Source of the DNA: Myxococcales bacterium
GTDB lineage: Bacteria > Myxococcota_A > Polyangia > Haliangiales > Haliangiaceae
Assembly: GCA_947483555.1 (NCBI GenBank)
Contig: CANKMW010000027.1
Location: 1 to 64,000, forward strand
DNA length: 64,000 nucleotides
Reading direction: 5' to 3'
Shown: positions 49,872 through 61,795 of the stretch, piece after piece
How the letters are laid out: each line of letters opens with the position of its first letter
Position numbering within the stretch: position 1 is the first letter of the stretch
Translations under genes and position numbers: made by a program
The notes under the pieces: model-generated
What the model saw: the letters and a program-made list of their open reading frames with translations, nothing else
What the model was told of the DNA's origin: nothing
Database searches by the model: none

Positions 49872-51167
49872 ATGAACACGAGGTGGTGGCCGGCGATCTG
49901 GCTCGCCGCGGCCTGCTCGGGACCCGGGATGTCGCCGGGGCCGTGCGGCAAGGACACGGACTGCAAGGGCACCCGGATCTGCATCACGGGCGCCTGTGTC
50001 GACCCGTCGACTCGGCCCCACGGGCCGCGTTCGGGACCAACCGATCCGACGCTCGCCGGCACCGACGGTGACGGCGGCGTGGCAGTGAGCGGCCCGCGGC
50101 CGTTCGCGATGCTCGGCGGGGACGCCGCCCATCGTGGCCGTGGCGGCGGGCCGGCTCCGCTGAAGACGCCCAAGGAGATCTGGCGCGTGGCGCTGGGCGC
50201 ACCGGTCACCGGGGCACCCACCATCGGTCCCGACGGCACCATCTACGTCGCCGGCCACGACGGCGGGCTGCGCGCGATCGCGCCTGACGGCACGGTGCGG
50301 TGGACGTTCGCCATGAGCGAGCGTTCGTGGAGCACGCCGGCGGTCGCCGAAGACGGCACCGTCTACGTCGGCAGCGACGACGATCACCTGTACGCGATCG
50401 ACGCCACCGGGGCGCTGCGGTGGAAGCTGCGCGTCGGCACCTGCGACCCCAAGGGTTTCGGTCCCGAGGGTTCGCGCTGTGATGCCGACGGCGGCCCGGT
50501 GATCGGCGCCGACGGCACCGTGTACCTGGGCGGCGACGGGATCCACGCCGTGTGGGCCAACGGCACGCTGCGCTGGCGGTTCGCGACTGGCGAGCACGTC
50601 GCCAGCGCACCGGCGCTGGTCGCGGGTGCCGGTGCGCTCACGATCCTTGCCGGCAGCCAGGACGACGGCCTCTACGCCCTGGCCGCCGACGGCACCAAGC
50701 GCTGGGAGTTGCGCGCCGGCGGCGATCTGGACGCTGCGCCGGCGGTGGCCGAGGACGGCACGGTGTACATCGGCTGCGACGACGACGCGCTGTACGCCGT
50801 GGCGCCCGACGGTGCCGTGCGCTGGAAGCTGATCACCGGCGGCGACGTGCGCGGGCCGGCGGCGGTGGCGGCGGATGGAACCATCTACGTCGGCAGCTAC
50901 GACAAGCAGCTGTACGCGATCGCGCCCGATGGCCAGATCAAGTGGCGGCTGGCCACCGCCGACAAGATCCACGCCGGGCCGGTGGTGGCGACCAACGGCG
51001 TGGTGCTGGTCGGTTCTCAGGACGATCACCTGTATGCGGTCGATGCCGCCGGCGTGCTGTTGTGGCACGTGCTGGCCGGCGCCGACCTCGACGCGACGCC
51101 CGCGATCGCGTCGGACGGCACCATCTACCTCGCGGGCGACGACGGTGTGCTGCGCGCGCTGCGCTGA
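49872..51167 (+). CDS. PQQ-type beta-propeller lipoprotein
   Basis: 431 residues with an N-terminal signal and lipobox AAACS (Cys15), followed by a Cys-rich linker (CGKDTDCKGTRICITGACVD). The rest is six to seven repeats of the form DGTIYVGSxDxxLYAIxPDGxxRW, the bacterial PQQ/BamB-like propeller blade. It is probably an envelope scaffold or sensor rather than a PQQ enzyme, since no quinoprotein catalytic residues are seen. TAGGTT lies 7 bases before ATG. Confidence 0.85.
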   Translation: MNTRWWPAIWLAAACSGPGMSPGPCGKDTDCKGTRICITGACVDPSTRPHGPRSGPTDPTLAGTDGDGGVAVSGPRPFAMLGGDAAHRGRGGGPAPLKTPKEIWRVALGAPVTGAPTIGPDGTIYVAGHDGGLRAIAPDGTVRWTFAMSERSWSTPAVAEDGTVYVGSDDDHLYAIDATGALRWKLRVGTCDPKGFGPEGSRCDADGGPVIGADGTVYLGGDGIHAVWANGTLRWRFATGEHVASAPALVAGAGALTILAGSQDDGLYALAADGTKRWELRAGGDLDAAPAVAEDGTVYIGCDDDALYAVAPDGAVRWKLITGGDVRGPAAVAADGTIYVGSYDKQLYAIAPDGQIKWRLATADKIHAGPVVATNGVVLVGSQDDHLYAVDAAGVLLWHVLAGADLDATPAIASDGTIYLAGDDGVLRALR

Positions 51168-51216
51168 CCCCGGAACACTGCTACGAAGACCAACTGGAAA
51201 GCGAAGAAGAGACTGA

Positions 51217-53727
<2,511 letters not shown>

Positions 53728-53736
<9 letters not shown>

Positions 53737-53790
53737 GCACGCGCGCGCCGGCAGTCGGTTCGGTTTCGGCCGCGGATGGGCTCAGCCCTT
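53728..53790. terminator. Shared inverted repeat over both stop codons of rnr and the CheA-type gene
   Basis: AAGGGCTGAGC (53728-53738) and GCTCAGCCCTT (53780-53790) are perfect 11-bp inverted repeats around 41 bases. Each arm holds the last Lys-Gly codons and the TGA stop of one converging gene. Likely a two-way terminator. Confidence 0.7.
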
Positions 53791-56208
53791 GTCGCGCTTG
53801 CCGGTCTCCGGATACAGGACCTCGAGCAGCTTGCGCCGGGTCAACGGCTTGGCGATGAGCCCCTGGACCGTCAGTTCCTTGGCGCGGCGCCGGGTCTCGG
53901 GCGTCACCCGCGACGACACGATCACCACCGGGGTCGCCCGCGTCCGCGGCTCGGCCCGCAGGCGGTCGATCAGATCGAAGCCGCCCATCCTGGGCATCTC
54001 GAGGTCGGTCACGATCAGGTCGTAGGGCAGCTGCTCGGCCAGCGCCAGGGCGCGAGCGCCGTCCTCGGCGACGTCGACGATCCAGCCCTCGCGGGCCAGC
54101 ATCGAGGTCAGCGCCTCGCGGATCGCCCGCGAGTCGTCGACCACCAGCGCGCGGCCGGCCAGCGCCTCGGGCGCGGCCTCGGCGGCGGTCGGCGAGGCCA
54201 GCGGGCGGTCGGGATACGCGGCGCGCACCAGCGCCGCCGGATCGAGGATCAGCTGGACCTTGCCCGAGCCACTGATCGTCGCGCCGGCGAACAGCGGCAG
54301 CGGCGCCAGCAGCGGGCCGAGTTGCTTGACCACGATCTCGCGCGGCCCGACTAGCTTGTCGACCGTGCACACCAGCCGCTGATCGGCGTACTGGACGACG
54401 ACGGCCGGCCGGCGCGCCGGCGGCGGATCGGGCAGCGGGATGCTGGGCACCGCGAGCAGGTGCTCGAGCCGCACCACCGGTGCGCCGCCCGGCCCGGGCG
54501 GCCAGGTCTCGACACCGGCATCGACGAAGGCGGTGTCGACCACCTGCGTGTTGGGCAGCGCATAGACCTGACCGTGGACCTTGAACAGCATCGCCTGGCT
54601 GACCGCCGTCGACACCGGGACCCGGAGCGTGAAGGTGGTGCCGCGGCCCGGGGTCGAGGTCATGCGGACCTCGCCGCCGAGGCGGGCCACGGTCTCGCGC
54701 ACCACGTCGAGCCCGATGCCGCGGCCCGACAGCTCGTCGGCCTCGTCACGCGACGACACGCCGGGATCGAACAGGGCATGCAGCACGTCGTCGTCGCTGG
54801 CCAGCTCGGCGCGGGCGCGCGACCAGCGTCCGCTCTCGACGAAGCGCTCGCGCAGCTTCTTGACGTCGACGCCGCGGCCGTCGTCGGCGACCTCGATCAC
54901 GACCAGGTTACCCTCCTGGCGGGCGTGGACGCGGATCGTGCCAGTGGCGGCCTTGCCGCGCAGCACGCGCTCGGCGGGCGGCTCGATGCCGTGGACCACG
55001 GCGTTGCGCAGGATCTGGATCAGCGGATCGGTGACCCGCTCGGCGACCGCCTTGTCGAACTCGGTGTCCTCGCCGCGGGTCCGCAGCTCGACCTTGGCCC
55101 CGGCGGTCCGAGCGGCGGCGCGCAGGGCGCGGGCGAGCTGCGCGAACAGGGCGCGGGCGGTCTGCATGCGGACCCGGGTCAGGCCACTCTGGAGCTCGCC
55201 CAGGTTGCGGCGCATCGCCTCGGTCTCGTCGAGCAGCGCGGCCGTGGTCTGCGCCAGCTGGGTGGTCAGCGCGGCGATCTGGCTCTCGACCGCGCGCAGC
55301 CGGCTCTCGACCGCGGCCCGGAGCGCCTCGGTGCTGGCGCCGCGAACCCCGGCGGTGTCGTCGCGCAGCGTCTGGCGCGCGCGGCCGAGGTCGCGGGTCA
55401 GGGTGCGCAACAGCTGGACCCGACGTTCGATGCGGTTGCGGTCGAACAGCAGCTCGCCGGCCGCCGACATCAGCTCGTTGATGCGCTCGGGTTCGACGCG
55501 CAAGAGGGTGCGGGCGTCGTACCCGGTCGACGAGTCCATCGCCGGCAGGCTGGTCGACGCCGAGCCGTCGACGTCGTCGGACACCACGCCGTCGCTGGTG
55601 AGGTCGGCGGCCAGGCTCGCGGGCAACGAGCCGGGCAGCATGATGGAGCGGCTCGCCGATGCCGGCTCGTCGCGATCGTCGCGATCGACGTCGGCGGCCG
55701 GCTCGGTCGGCGGCCGGCGGCGGGGTCGTGACAGCAGCTCGGGCCGCGCGGTTCCGTGCGGCGGCGTCATGGTGCCGACGGTCCGCCGCGACTCCGACCA
55801 CGGCGCCAGCAGCTCGTGGACGCGGGCGGCGAGCCCGGCGGCGCGCGGCGGGTCGCCGAAGGCGTCGACGTGGGTGCGGATGCCATCGGCGATCTCCACC
55901 ACGGCCTCGGCGAACGCGGCGGTCCACGGCCGCTGCCCGGAGCGAATCGCGGCCAGCGCACCCTCGAGCTTGTGGGCGAGGTCGACCACGTCGTTGAGGC
56001 CGACCGTGCCGGCCGAGCCCTTGAGGGTGTGGGTGACCCGCATCATCTCGTGCACAGCCTCGGCGACCGCCTCGCCGATGGTGACCCCCTGAGCCCGGGT
56101 CGTGACCTGCTCGAGCGCGTCGTGGGCCTCGTCACGGAACAGCTGGCGCAGGAGCGCCAGCTCTTCGGCGTCGAAGTCGACCAGCAGATCGCGGTCGCCG
56201 CTAGCCAA
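53782..56208 (-). CDS. CheA-type histidine kinase with C-terminal receiver
   Basis: 808 residues. The Hpt domain has His60 in THTLKGSAG, followed by a Pro/Asp-rich linker, a dimerisation region, the HATPase module (RNAVVHGIEPP, about 408; GRGIGLDVV near 495), a CheW-like domain (about 545-680) and a receiver domain with phospho-Asp in TDLEMPRMGG (about 738). This is the layout of chemosensory hybrid kinases such as FrzE. The GTG/ATG start overlaps the cheW gene by 8 bases. No methyl-accepting receptor, CheR or CheB is in the window, so these may belong to a non-flagellar pathway. Confidence 0.92.
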   Translation of the reverse strand: MASGDRDLLVDFDAEELALLRQLFRDEAHDALEQVTTRAQGVTIGEAVAEAVHEMMRVTHTLKGSAGTVGLNDVVDLAHKLEGALAAIRSGQRPWTAAFAEAVVEIADGIRTHVDAFGDPPRAAGLAARVHELLAPWSESRRTVGTMTPPHGTARPELLSRPRRRPPTEPAADVDRDDRDEPASASRSIMLPGSLPASLAADLTSDGVVSDDVDGSASTSLPAMDSSTGYDARTLLRVEPERINELMSAAGELLFDRNRIERRVQLLRTLTRDLGRARQTLRDDTAGVRGASTEALRAAVESRLRAVESQIAALTTQLAQTTAALLDETEAMRRNLGELQSGLTRVRMQTARALFAQLARALRAAARTAGAKVELRTRGEDTEFDKAVAERVTDPLIQILRNAVVHGIEPPAERVLRGKAATGTIRVHARQEGNLVVIEVADDGRGVDVKKLRERFVESGRWSRARAELASDDDVLHALFDPGVSSRDEADELSGRGIGLDVVRETVARLGGEVRMTSTPGRGTTFTLRVPVSTAVSQAMLFKVHGQVYALPNTQVVDTAFVDAGVETWPPGPGGAPVVRLEHLLAVPSIPLPDPPPARRPAVVVQYADQRLVCTVDKLVGPREIVVKQLGPLLAPLPLFAGATISGSGKVQLILDPAALVRAAYPDRPLASPTAAEAAPEALAGRALVVDDSRAIREALTSMLAREGWIVDVAEDGARALALAEQLPYDLIVTDLEMPRMGGFDLIDRLRAEPRTRATPVVIVSSRVTPETRRRAKELTVQGLIAKPLTRRKLLEVLYPETGKRDKG

Positions 56209-56734
56209 GCGTGGTGTCTCCGTCGAAGCCCGGCGGGGTCTTGGCGCCGGTGGTCGGGTCGCGGACCGGGCGCAAGCCGTCGACGGTCAACTCGGGGCCG
56301 AGCTCGCCGTCACCGTCGCCACGGGTGGCCAGCGAGTCGGCGATGGCGCGCCGCAGCACCGCCGACGGATCGACCAGCGGGACGATCCGGCCTCGGCCGT
56401 CGAGCACGGCCAGGCCGTCGGGGGTCTGCTGCAGGGTCGCCACCTCGTCGACCTTGTCGACGCGCAGCGCGGCGGTGACGCCATCGAGCTCGACCAGCAG
56501 GGCGCCGTCGCCCTGGCGTGGCATCGGTCCCGGCCGTCCACCGACGAGGACGCCGGGGTCGAGGATCGGGACCAGGTTGCCGCGCAGGTTGAACGCGCCG
56601 GTCAGGCCGGGCGGCGCGGTCGGGATCTCGGTGACGAAGCCCAATGTAACCACTTCTCGCACCCACTTCAGCTCGGCCGCATGCCGCACCCCGGCAATTG
56701 CAAACACGATCACGTTCTTCAGGTCGGCTCCCAC
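56201..56734 (-). CDS. CheW-like adaptor
   Basis: 177 residues with the CheW fold: VIVFAIAGVRHAAELKWVREVV at the start, FNLRGNLVPILDPGVLVGG and DKVDEVATLQQTPDG. It should link receptors to the CheA-type kinase, whose gene it overlaps by 8 bases. A C-terminal extension of about 35 residues is unusual. GTG start with TAAACT 8 bases upstream. Confidence 0.88.
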   Translation of the reverse strand: MGADLKNVIVFAIAGVRHAAELKWVREVVTLGFVTEIPTAPPGLTGAFNLRGNLVPILDPGVLVGGRPGPMPRQGDGALLVELDGVTAALRVDKVDEVATLQQTPDGLAVLDGRGRIVPLVDPSAVLRRAIADSLATRGDGDGELGPELTVDGLRPVRDPTTGAKTPPGFDGDTTLG

Positions 56735-56791
56735 CTGCTAGCAGTTTAACCAGAAGCGTGGCGGACGCCAGATCGCGTATGCTCCGCGGCC

Positions 56792-57754
56792 ATGAGGACA
56801 ACCCGGATCTGCGGCCTTCTGATGTTCATGGCGGCGGCGATGGTCGGGTGCGGCAACGGAGGTGGAGGGGACGACGACGGGACGGCGATCGACGCCGCCG
56901 GCGGCGGCGATGGCGCGATCCCGGCCGACTATTCGCTGCTGATCGGTCGCTCGTGGTCGCTGGCGGCCGGCGCGTCCGATACCTACCGCTGTGTACGCCT
57001 CACGCTCACCGAGGATACCTTCATCACCAACATCATGGCCCAGGCACCGCAGGGCACCCATCACACGGTGCTCTCGATCGTGTCGAACGGCGTCGCCGGA
57101 GCGGACGGTGAATACAACTGCGACGTCGCCGAGCTGGGCACGCAGATGCTCTACGCCTCGGGCCTCGGTACGTCGCCGCTCGACTTTCCGACCAACGTCG
57201 GTCTCCGGCTCCCGGCCGGGACGCAGATCCACCTCAACCTGCATCTCTACAACGCCAGCGACGTGGCCCTCGATGGCACCTCGCAGATCATGGTCAAGCG
57301 GGTCACCACGGCGCCGCCCATGCTCGCCGAGATGGTGTTCGCCGGCCGGATCCTGTTCCAGATTCCAGTTCCGAACCCCGCGGGTACGCCGTACAGCACC
57401 AACGGCGGCTGCACGACCAGCCAGAACTTCACGCTGTTCGCGGTCTGGCCTCACCAGCATCGGCTCGGGACCCACCACAAGTTCGAGGTGATCACCGGCG
57501 GGGTGACCACCGTGCTCCACGACAGTGCGTACTCGTTCACGGAACAGAACTACTATCTGAAGTCTCCCGAGATCCAGATCCCGTCGGGTAGCCAGATCCG
57601 AGTCACCTGCACGTGGGTGAACACGACCGGTGCCGCGGTGCGCTTCGGAGAGAGCTCCGACAACGAGATGTGCTTCGGCGGCATGTATCGCTACCCGGCG
57701 AGCAACGCCGGCCTCACCCAGTGCACCGACGTCCCCGGCGGCATTCCGGGCTGA
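56792..57754 (+). CDS. Copper monooxygenase-like lipoprotein
   Basis: 320 residues with lipobox MVGC (Cys20) and a Gly/Asp-rich linker. The mature part resembles the copper type II ascorbate-dependent monooxygenase fold (PHM/DBH): a His pair in GTHHTVL (about 89-95), a HxxxH in HLNLHLYN (about 149-156), the HQHRLGTHH segment (about 220-230), and a likely Met copper ligand in NEMCFGG (about 290). The family normally hydroxylates with two coppers. ATG with TATGCT 8 bases upstream. Actual activity is inferred. Confidence 0.75.
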   Translation: MRTTRICGLLMFMAAAMVGCGNGGGGDDDGTAIDAAGGGDGAIPADYSLLIGRSWSLAAGASDTYRCVRLTLTEDTFITNIMAQAPQGTHHTVLSIVSNGVAGADGEYNCDVAELGTQMLYASGLGTSPLDFPTNVGLRLPAGTQIHLNLHLYNASDVALDGTSQIMVKRVTTAPPMLAEMVFAGRILFQIPVPNPAGTPYSTNGGCTTSQNFTLFAVWPHQHRLGTHHKFEVITGGVTTVLHDSAYSFTEQNYYLKSPEIQIPSGSQIRVTCTWVNTTGAAVRFGESSDNEMCFGGMYRYPASNAGLTQCTDVPGGIPG

Positions 57755-57798
57755 GCATCCCGGGCTGTTCATTCCCGGCTGAGCTGGCCGGTCTGGCC

Positions 57799-58635
57799 TC
57801 ACTCCAAGAGGGCGGCCGCCTCGCTCAGCGCCGCGGCCGCGGCCGCGGCCGTGGCGGGACGATCGTCGGGCCGCAGCGCGAGCATGGCCATGATGGCGTC
57901 GACCAGCGCCGGTGGTAGCGGCGGCAGGTGGGGCGGCGCCTCCGGCGGCGTGACCGGGATGCGCATGCGGATCATCGCGCCGCGCAGGCCGCTGCTGGGG
58001 CGGTGACCGGCGACCATCTCGTAGAGGACGATGCCGGCGGCGTAGATGTCGGCGCGGGCATCGACCTCGGCGTCGGTCATCTGTTCGGGCGCCATGTAGT
58101 CGAGCGAGCCGACGGTGCGGCCGTCGCGGGTGATGCGGCCGGTGCCGGCGCGCAACGAACGCGCGACCCCGAGATCGATGAGCTTGAGCACGAAGTCCTC
58201 CTCGACGGCGACCACGACATTGCCCGGCTTGACGTCACGATGGACCACCTGGGCAGCGTGGAGCGCGCCCAGGCCGGCCAGGATCTGCTCGGTCCACGTC
58301 ACCGCCAGCGATCGGGCAACGGCGCCCCGCTCGTGCAGCACGACCTCGAGCGTCCGGCCGGCGACCAGCTCGAGGACCAGCACGGGTTGCCCGTCGACGA
58401 CCCCGTGATCGAGCATGGCGACCACGTGCGGATGGCGCACCCGGGCCAGCAACGCCGCCTCGCGCGCCAGCCGGATCACCAGCGACGGATCGTGGGTGGC
58501 ATCGTCGACCAGCTTGACCGCGACCGGGGTGCCGTCGGCGTCGATCGCCGTCCACACCGTGCCCATGCCGCCCACCGCCATGACGCGCTCGAGGACGTAG
58601 CGGTCGAGAATGGTCTGGCCGGCAACAAACCGCAT
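57799..58635 (-). CDS. Ser/Thr protein kinase, compact
   Basis: 278 residues, a kinase domain with almost no extra region. Motifs: VMAVGGMGTVW loop, Lys41 in VAVK, HRD at 132-134, DLG at 154-156 in place of DFG, and an intact APE. Predicted cytoplasmic and active. The C-terminus is an Ala-rich helix. It begins 2 bases after the stop of the larger kinase, so it is the last gene of the three-kinase operon. Confidence 0.9.
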   Translation of the reverse strand: MRFVAGQTILDRYVLERVMAVGGMGTVWTAIDADGTPVAVKLVDDATHDPSLVIRLAREAALLARVRHPHVVAMLDHGVVDGQPVLVLELVAGRTLEVVLHERGAVARSLAVTWTEQILAGLGALHAAQVVHRDVKPGNVVVAVEEDFVLKLIDLGVARSLRAGTGRITRDGRTVGSLDYMAPEQMTDAEVDARADIYAAGIVLYEMVAGHRPSSGLRGAMIRMRIPVTPPEAPPHLPPLPPALVDAIMAMLALRPDDRPATAAAAAAALSEAAALLE

Positions 58636-58637
58636 GG

Positions 58638-60233
58638 CTACTTCTTGAAGATCTTGTCCCAGGTGCGGCGCATGGTGCCGGGCCGGCGCGGCGCCTGGTA
58701 GTTGTGGTTCTCGTAGGCCAGGCGCGCCGATGGGTCGACCCCGTAGTGGACGTAGAGCGAGATCAGGTCGTGGACCATGTTCGAGATGCCGGTGGTGCGC
58801 AGATCCCACGACGTGGTGTAGCTATCGGCCTTGCCGCGCACCATCGCCTTGGCGATGATCATCATGATCACCGGGTCGATGAGCTCGCCGTTGCCGTCGA
58901 GGTAGTGCTTGTAGGTGAAGAAGCGGTCCTCGGGGGCCAGCTCGACGCCATCGGCGCGCGGCGCCCGCATGTTGGCGACGGTGCGGTACTCGTGATCGAT
59001 GTAGCCGGCGACCGTGTTGGTCTCGTCCTTCTTGTCGTACTCGATGAACTTGCGGAACGCGTCGGCCAGGTTCTTGGGGTTGGCGTAGGCGCCGCTGACC
59101 AGGTAGTAGAACAAGGTGCCCAGCGAGTAGATGTCGGCGGGGCGGCCGACGCTCTTGACCACCCGGCCGCGGACGTTGGTCTCCGACGGCTCGGCGAACG
59201 GGCGGTTGAGCAGGATCTTCTTGCGGACCCGGTCGGCGGCCATGATCAGGTACTGCTCGGGCCGGTTGAACAGCGAGAACACGTCGTTCTCGTAGATGTC
59301 GATGTAGAAGTCCTCGAAGAACTCGACCTCGGGCGAGCCCTGGGTCGCGTTGACGAGCACGTCGAAGGTGTTGACCTCTTGCTCGGGGCTCTGGAAGTAC
59401 AGCGTGCCCGGCACGGCCTGGAAGCGGGTCATCGACAGGTCGACGTCGGGGTCGGCGACCTTGCCGACGTTGAAGTCGGCGAGCTTGACCCGCATCTGCG
59501 AGCCGCGCAGCGCTGGATCGGGCAGCTTGACGAGCACGTTGGCCGGCTTGATGTCGCGGTGCACGGTGTCGCGGACCAGGTGCGCGAACTCGATCGCGGT
59601 CGCCACCGGGATCACGTACTCGAGGACGCGAAAGATGCGCTCGCGCAGCGGGACCGCCAGCAGATCGTCGCGCCGTCGCTTGTGGCGCGCGCCCTTGAGC
59701 CGCTCCTCGAGTGACATGTCGAGCAGCTCGAGAATCATGAAGTCGTTCTCGACCCGGTCCCGGATCGGGGGCGGCACGAACGCCGGGTTCTCGCCCTCGC
59801 CCGAGGACAGCACCTCGATGATGTTGGGGTGACCCTGGACCCGTTCGAGGATCTCCTTCTCCATCTGGAAGCGGAGCTGATCCTCGCTCGACACCCCCTT
59901 CTGCAGGATCTTGATCGCCACCGGTCGCCGCAACGTGGTCTTGCTCTCGACCCACCGCTCCTCACCCAGGTACGCCTTGGCGAAGCGGCCCGAGCCAAGC
60001 TCGATGGGCAGGCCATGCTCGTCGACGATGAAGGCGTACATCCGCGACCGGGTCACGTACGGCGAGATGGTCCCCGACAGCGCCGGCACCGGTGGGCCGG
60101 CCTGGTTCGGCGACGTGTGCTCCTCGTACTCCTCGAACGTGCCGTAGGCCGAGGCCTGAGCGCCGATCTGTCCGGACGCCGGACCCGGCGGCGGTCCGCC
60201 GCCGCCCGGCGGGGCGGGCGGGGTGGCCGGCAT
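58638..60233 (-). CDS. Atypical Ser/Thr kinase with DFN motif and large insert
   Basis: 531 residues. Gly/Pro-rich N-terminus (1-60), then the kinase: LGSGRFAKAYLG loop (79-90), Lys108 in VAIK, HRD at 225-227, DFN (253-255) instead of DFG, and SPE (282-284) instead of APE. About 75-80 residues are inserted between SPE and the DIYSLG motif (367-372), rich in acidic and aromatic residues. A long C-terminal region of unknown type follows. Asp is kept, so catalysis is possible. Start ATG overlaps the previous gene by one base (TGATG), and the next begins 2 bases after the stop. Confidence 0.85.
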   Translation of the reverse strand: MPATPPAPPGGGGPPPGPASGQIGAQASAYGTFEEYEEHTSPNQAGPPVPALSGTISPYVTRSRMYAFIVDEHGLPIELGSGRFAKAYLGEERWVESKTTLRRPVAIKILQKGVSSEDQLRFQMEKEILERVQGHPNIIEVLSSGEGENPAFVPPPIRDRVENDFMILELLDMSLEERLKGARHKRRRDDLLAVPLRERIFRVLEYVIPVATAIEFAHLVRDTVHRDIKPANVLVKLPDPALRGSQMRVKLADFNVGKVADPDVDLSMTRFQAVPGTLYFQSPEQEVNTFDVLVNATQGSPEVEFFEDFYIDIYENDVFSLFNRPEQYLIMAADRVRKKILLNRPFAEPSETNVRGRVVKSVGRPADIYSLGTLFYYLVSGAYANPKNLADAFRKFIEYDKKDETNTVAGYIDHEYRTVANMRAPRADGVELAPEDRFFTYKHYLDGNGELIDPVIMMIIAKAMVRGKADSYTTSWDLRTTGISNMVHDLISLYVHYGVDPSARLAYENHNYQAPRRPGTMRRTWDKIFKK

Positions 60234-61795
60234 CAGGAGTGCCTCCGGCGGCGGACCGCAGGATCCACCGGCACGACGCCGGGCGTGTAGATGAACGCGC
60301 ACTCGGCGCCCTGGCCAAAGTCGGCGAGGATCACGTCGGGGCACTCCGCGGTGCCGATCGCCACCTGTTCGTCGCCGAAGCGAAACACGGTGTGGCCGGC
60401 GGCCGGCGTGCCCACCGTGATGCGCACCCGGCCGACCGGGGTGTTGCCAGGACCGACCAGATCGATCATCGCGTCGTCGTCGACCTGCACCGCCACCGTC
60501 GGCGGCCCGCCCCGCTTGGCGACGAAGCAGCTCATGCCCTTGACGTGGACCTGGCGGCGTCCGGTGGTCGCGGGCAAGAGCGTGATGCGCAGTCGCGCCG
60601 AGCCGCCGAGGCCTTCGACGTCGGCGGTGCCATCGGTGACCGGCGCGAACCGGGCGGTCCGGCCGGCGACCTCGACGGGGCCAGGTGCGACCGAGACCCG
60701 GCGCGTGATGCGCGATGCGGCGCGGACCGGGAGCCGCTCCGCATCGCTCGGACCGTCGAGCGCGGCGAGCTTGGGCAGCGGCGCGGTCTCGAGCGCGTCG
60801 ACCGGCAAGCGGCGCGCGGCGGCGCGCGGGCTCCGGGCGCTGGGTTCGAACCCATCGGCGAGCGCCAGTCCGAACTCGGCGACCTGCTGCGGCCGCGCCT
60901 TGGCGTCGAACGCCACCGCGCTCTTGAGCAGCTCCACCGCCGCGCGCGGCAGCTCCAGCGGCTCGAGCGCGAGGTCGACGATCGACGCCGCGCTCTTGCG
61001 CTTGCGGTAACCCTCGTAGACGTCGTCGTCGGCGAAGATGGCGCGGCCGGTCAGCATGTAGATCGCCATCAGCGCCAGCGAGTAGATGTCGGCCGTCGGG
61101 CCGACCGGCTGGCCGGCGAGCTGCTCGGGCGACGCCCACGACGGCGAGTACATCGCCATCTTCTGGCCCGACACCACCTGGGTGTCGCCGGCGCGGGCGC
61201 CGGGCAGATCGCGCTCGGCGGTGAGGGCGTCGTCGTCTTCCGCGAGCCACTTGGCGATGCCGAAGTCGGCCAGCTTGGCCAGCCGCGAGCCGCCAAGCGC
61301 CGCGAACAAGATGTTCTGCGGCTTGAGATCGCGATGGATGATGCCGACCGAATGGGCCTCGGACAGGGCGTCGGCCATCGCGATCGTCACCCGCACCACC
61401 TCGTTGGCGGGTTGGGCGCCCCGTTCGCGCACCAGCTGCGCCAGCGTGCCGCCATTCATGTACTCCGAGACGTGGAACGGGATCCGATCCTCGCCATCGG
61501 AGGCCGGCGTCGGATCGCCGGTGACGTGCCCGAAGTCGTAGATCCGCAGCGTGTTGGGATGGGTCAGGCGCGACAGCGCGAACGCTTCCTGCACGAAGTG
61601 TTCGTAGCTGGTCTGCGAGATGCCGAGATCGCCAGGGAACCGGGTGAACACCTTGATGCACACCGGTCGGGCCAGGCGCTCGTCGCGGCCGAGGTACACG
61701 ACGCTGTGACCACCGTTCGCGATGTGCTCGATCGCCCGATAGCGATCGAGCACGAGATCACCGAGGGCGAGCGGTGCGGATGGTGAGTCGGGCAC
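60233..61795 (-). CDS. Ser/Thr protein kinase with C-terminal beta domain
   Basis: 520 residues. Kinase motifs: Lys48 in VCIK, HRDLKPQN (154-161), DFG (177-179) and SPEQ in place of APE; the Gly-rich loop is IANGGHSVVYLG. The last 170 residues are beta-rich and end with an ADFGQGAECAFIYTPG strand; no family recognised. GTG start, first gene of the three-kinase operon. A TAGGAT lies about 22 bases upstream. A 128-bp gap with direct repeats separates it from the HAD-like gene upstream. Confidence 0.88.
   Translation of the reverse strand: MPDSPSAPLALGDLVLDRYRAIEHIANGGHSVVYLGRDERLARPVCIKVFTRFPGDLGISQTSYEHFVQEAFALSRLTHPNTLRIYDFGHVTGDPTPASDGEDRIPFHVSEYMNGGTLAQLVRERGAQPANEVVRVTIAMADALSEAHSVGIIHRDLKPQNILFAALGGSRLAKLADFGIAKWLAEDDDALTAERDLPGARAGDTQVVSGQKMAMYSPSWASPEQLAGQPVGPTADIYSLALMAIYMLTGRAIFADDDVYEGYRKRKSAASIVDLALEPLELPRAAVELLKSAVAFDAKARPQQVAEFGLALADGFEPSARSPRAAARRLPVDALETAPLPKLAALDGPSDAERLPVRAASRITRRVSVAPGPVEVAGRTARFAPVTDGTADVEGLGGSARLRITLLPATTGRRQVHVKGMSCFVAKRGGPPTVAVQVDDDAMIDLVGPGNTPVGRVRITVGTPAAGHTVFRFGDEQVAIGTAECPDVILADFGQGAECAFIYTPGVVPVDPAVRRRRHS

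Noticed and set aside
54460..56092. Long plus-strand frames opposite the CheA-type gene.
   Set aside because: They mirror the clear Hpt, HATPase and receiver coding on the minus strand and show no protein family features.
57742..57783. Three imperfect ATTCCGGGCTGAGC-like repeats after the copper protein.
   Set aside because: Short and degenerate; probably a weak CCGGG/CCCGG terminator stem rather than a separate element.
58704..61786. Long plus-strand frames opposite the kinases.
   Set aside because: Antisense to kinase catalytic motifs; composition is low-complexity Val/Asp/Glu/Arg.
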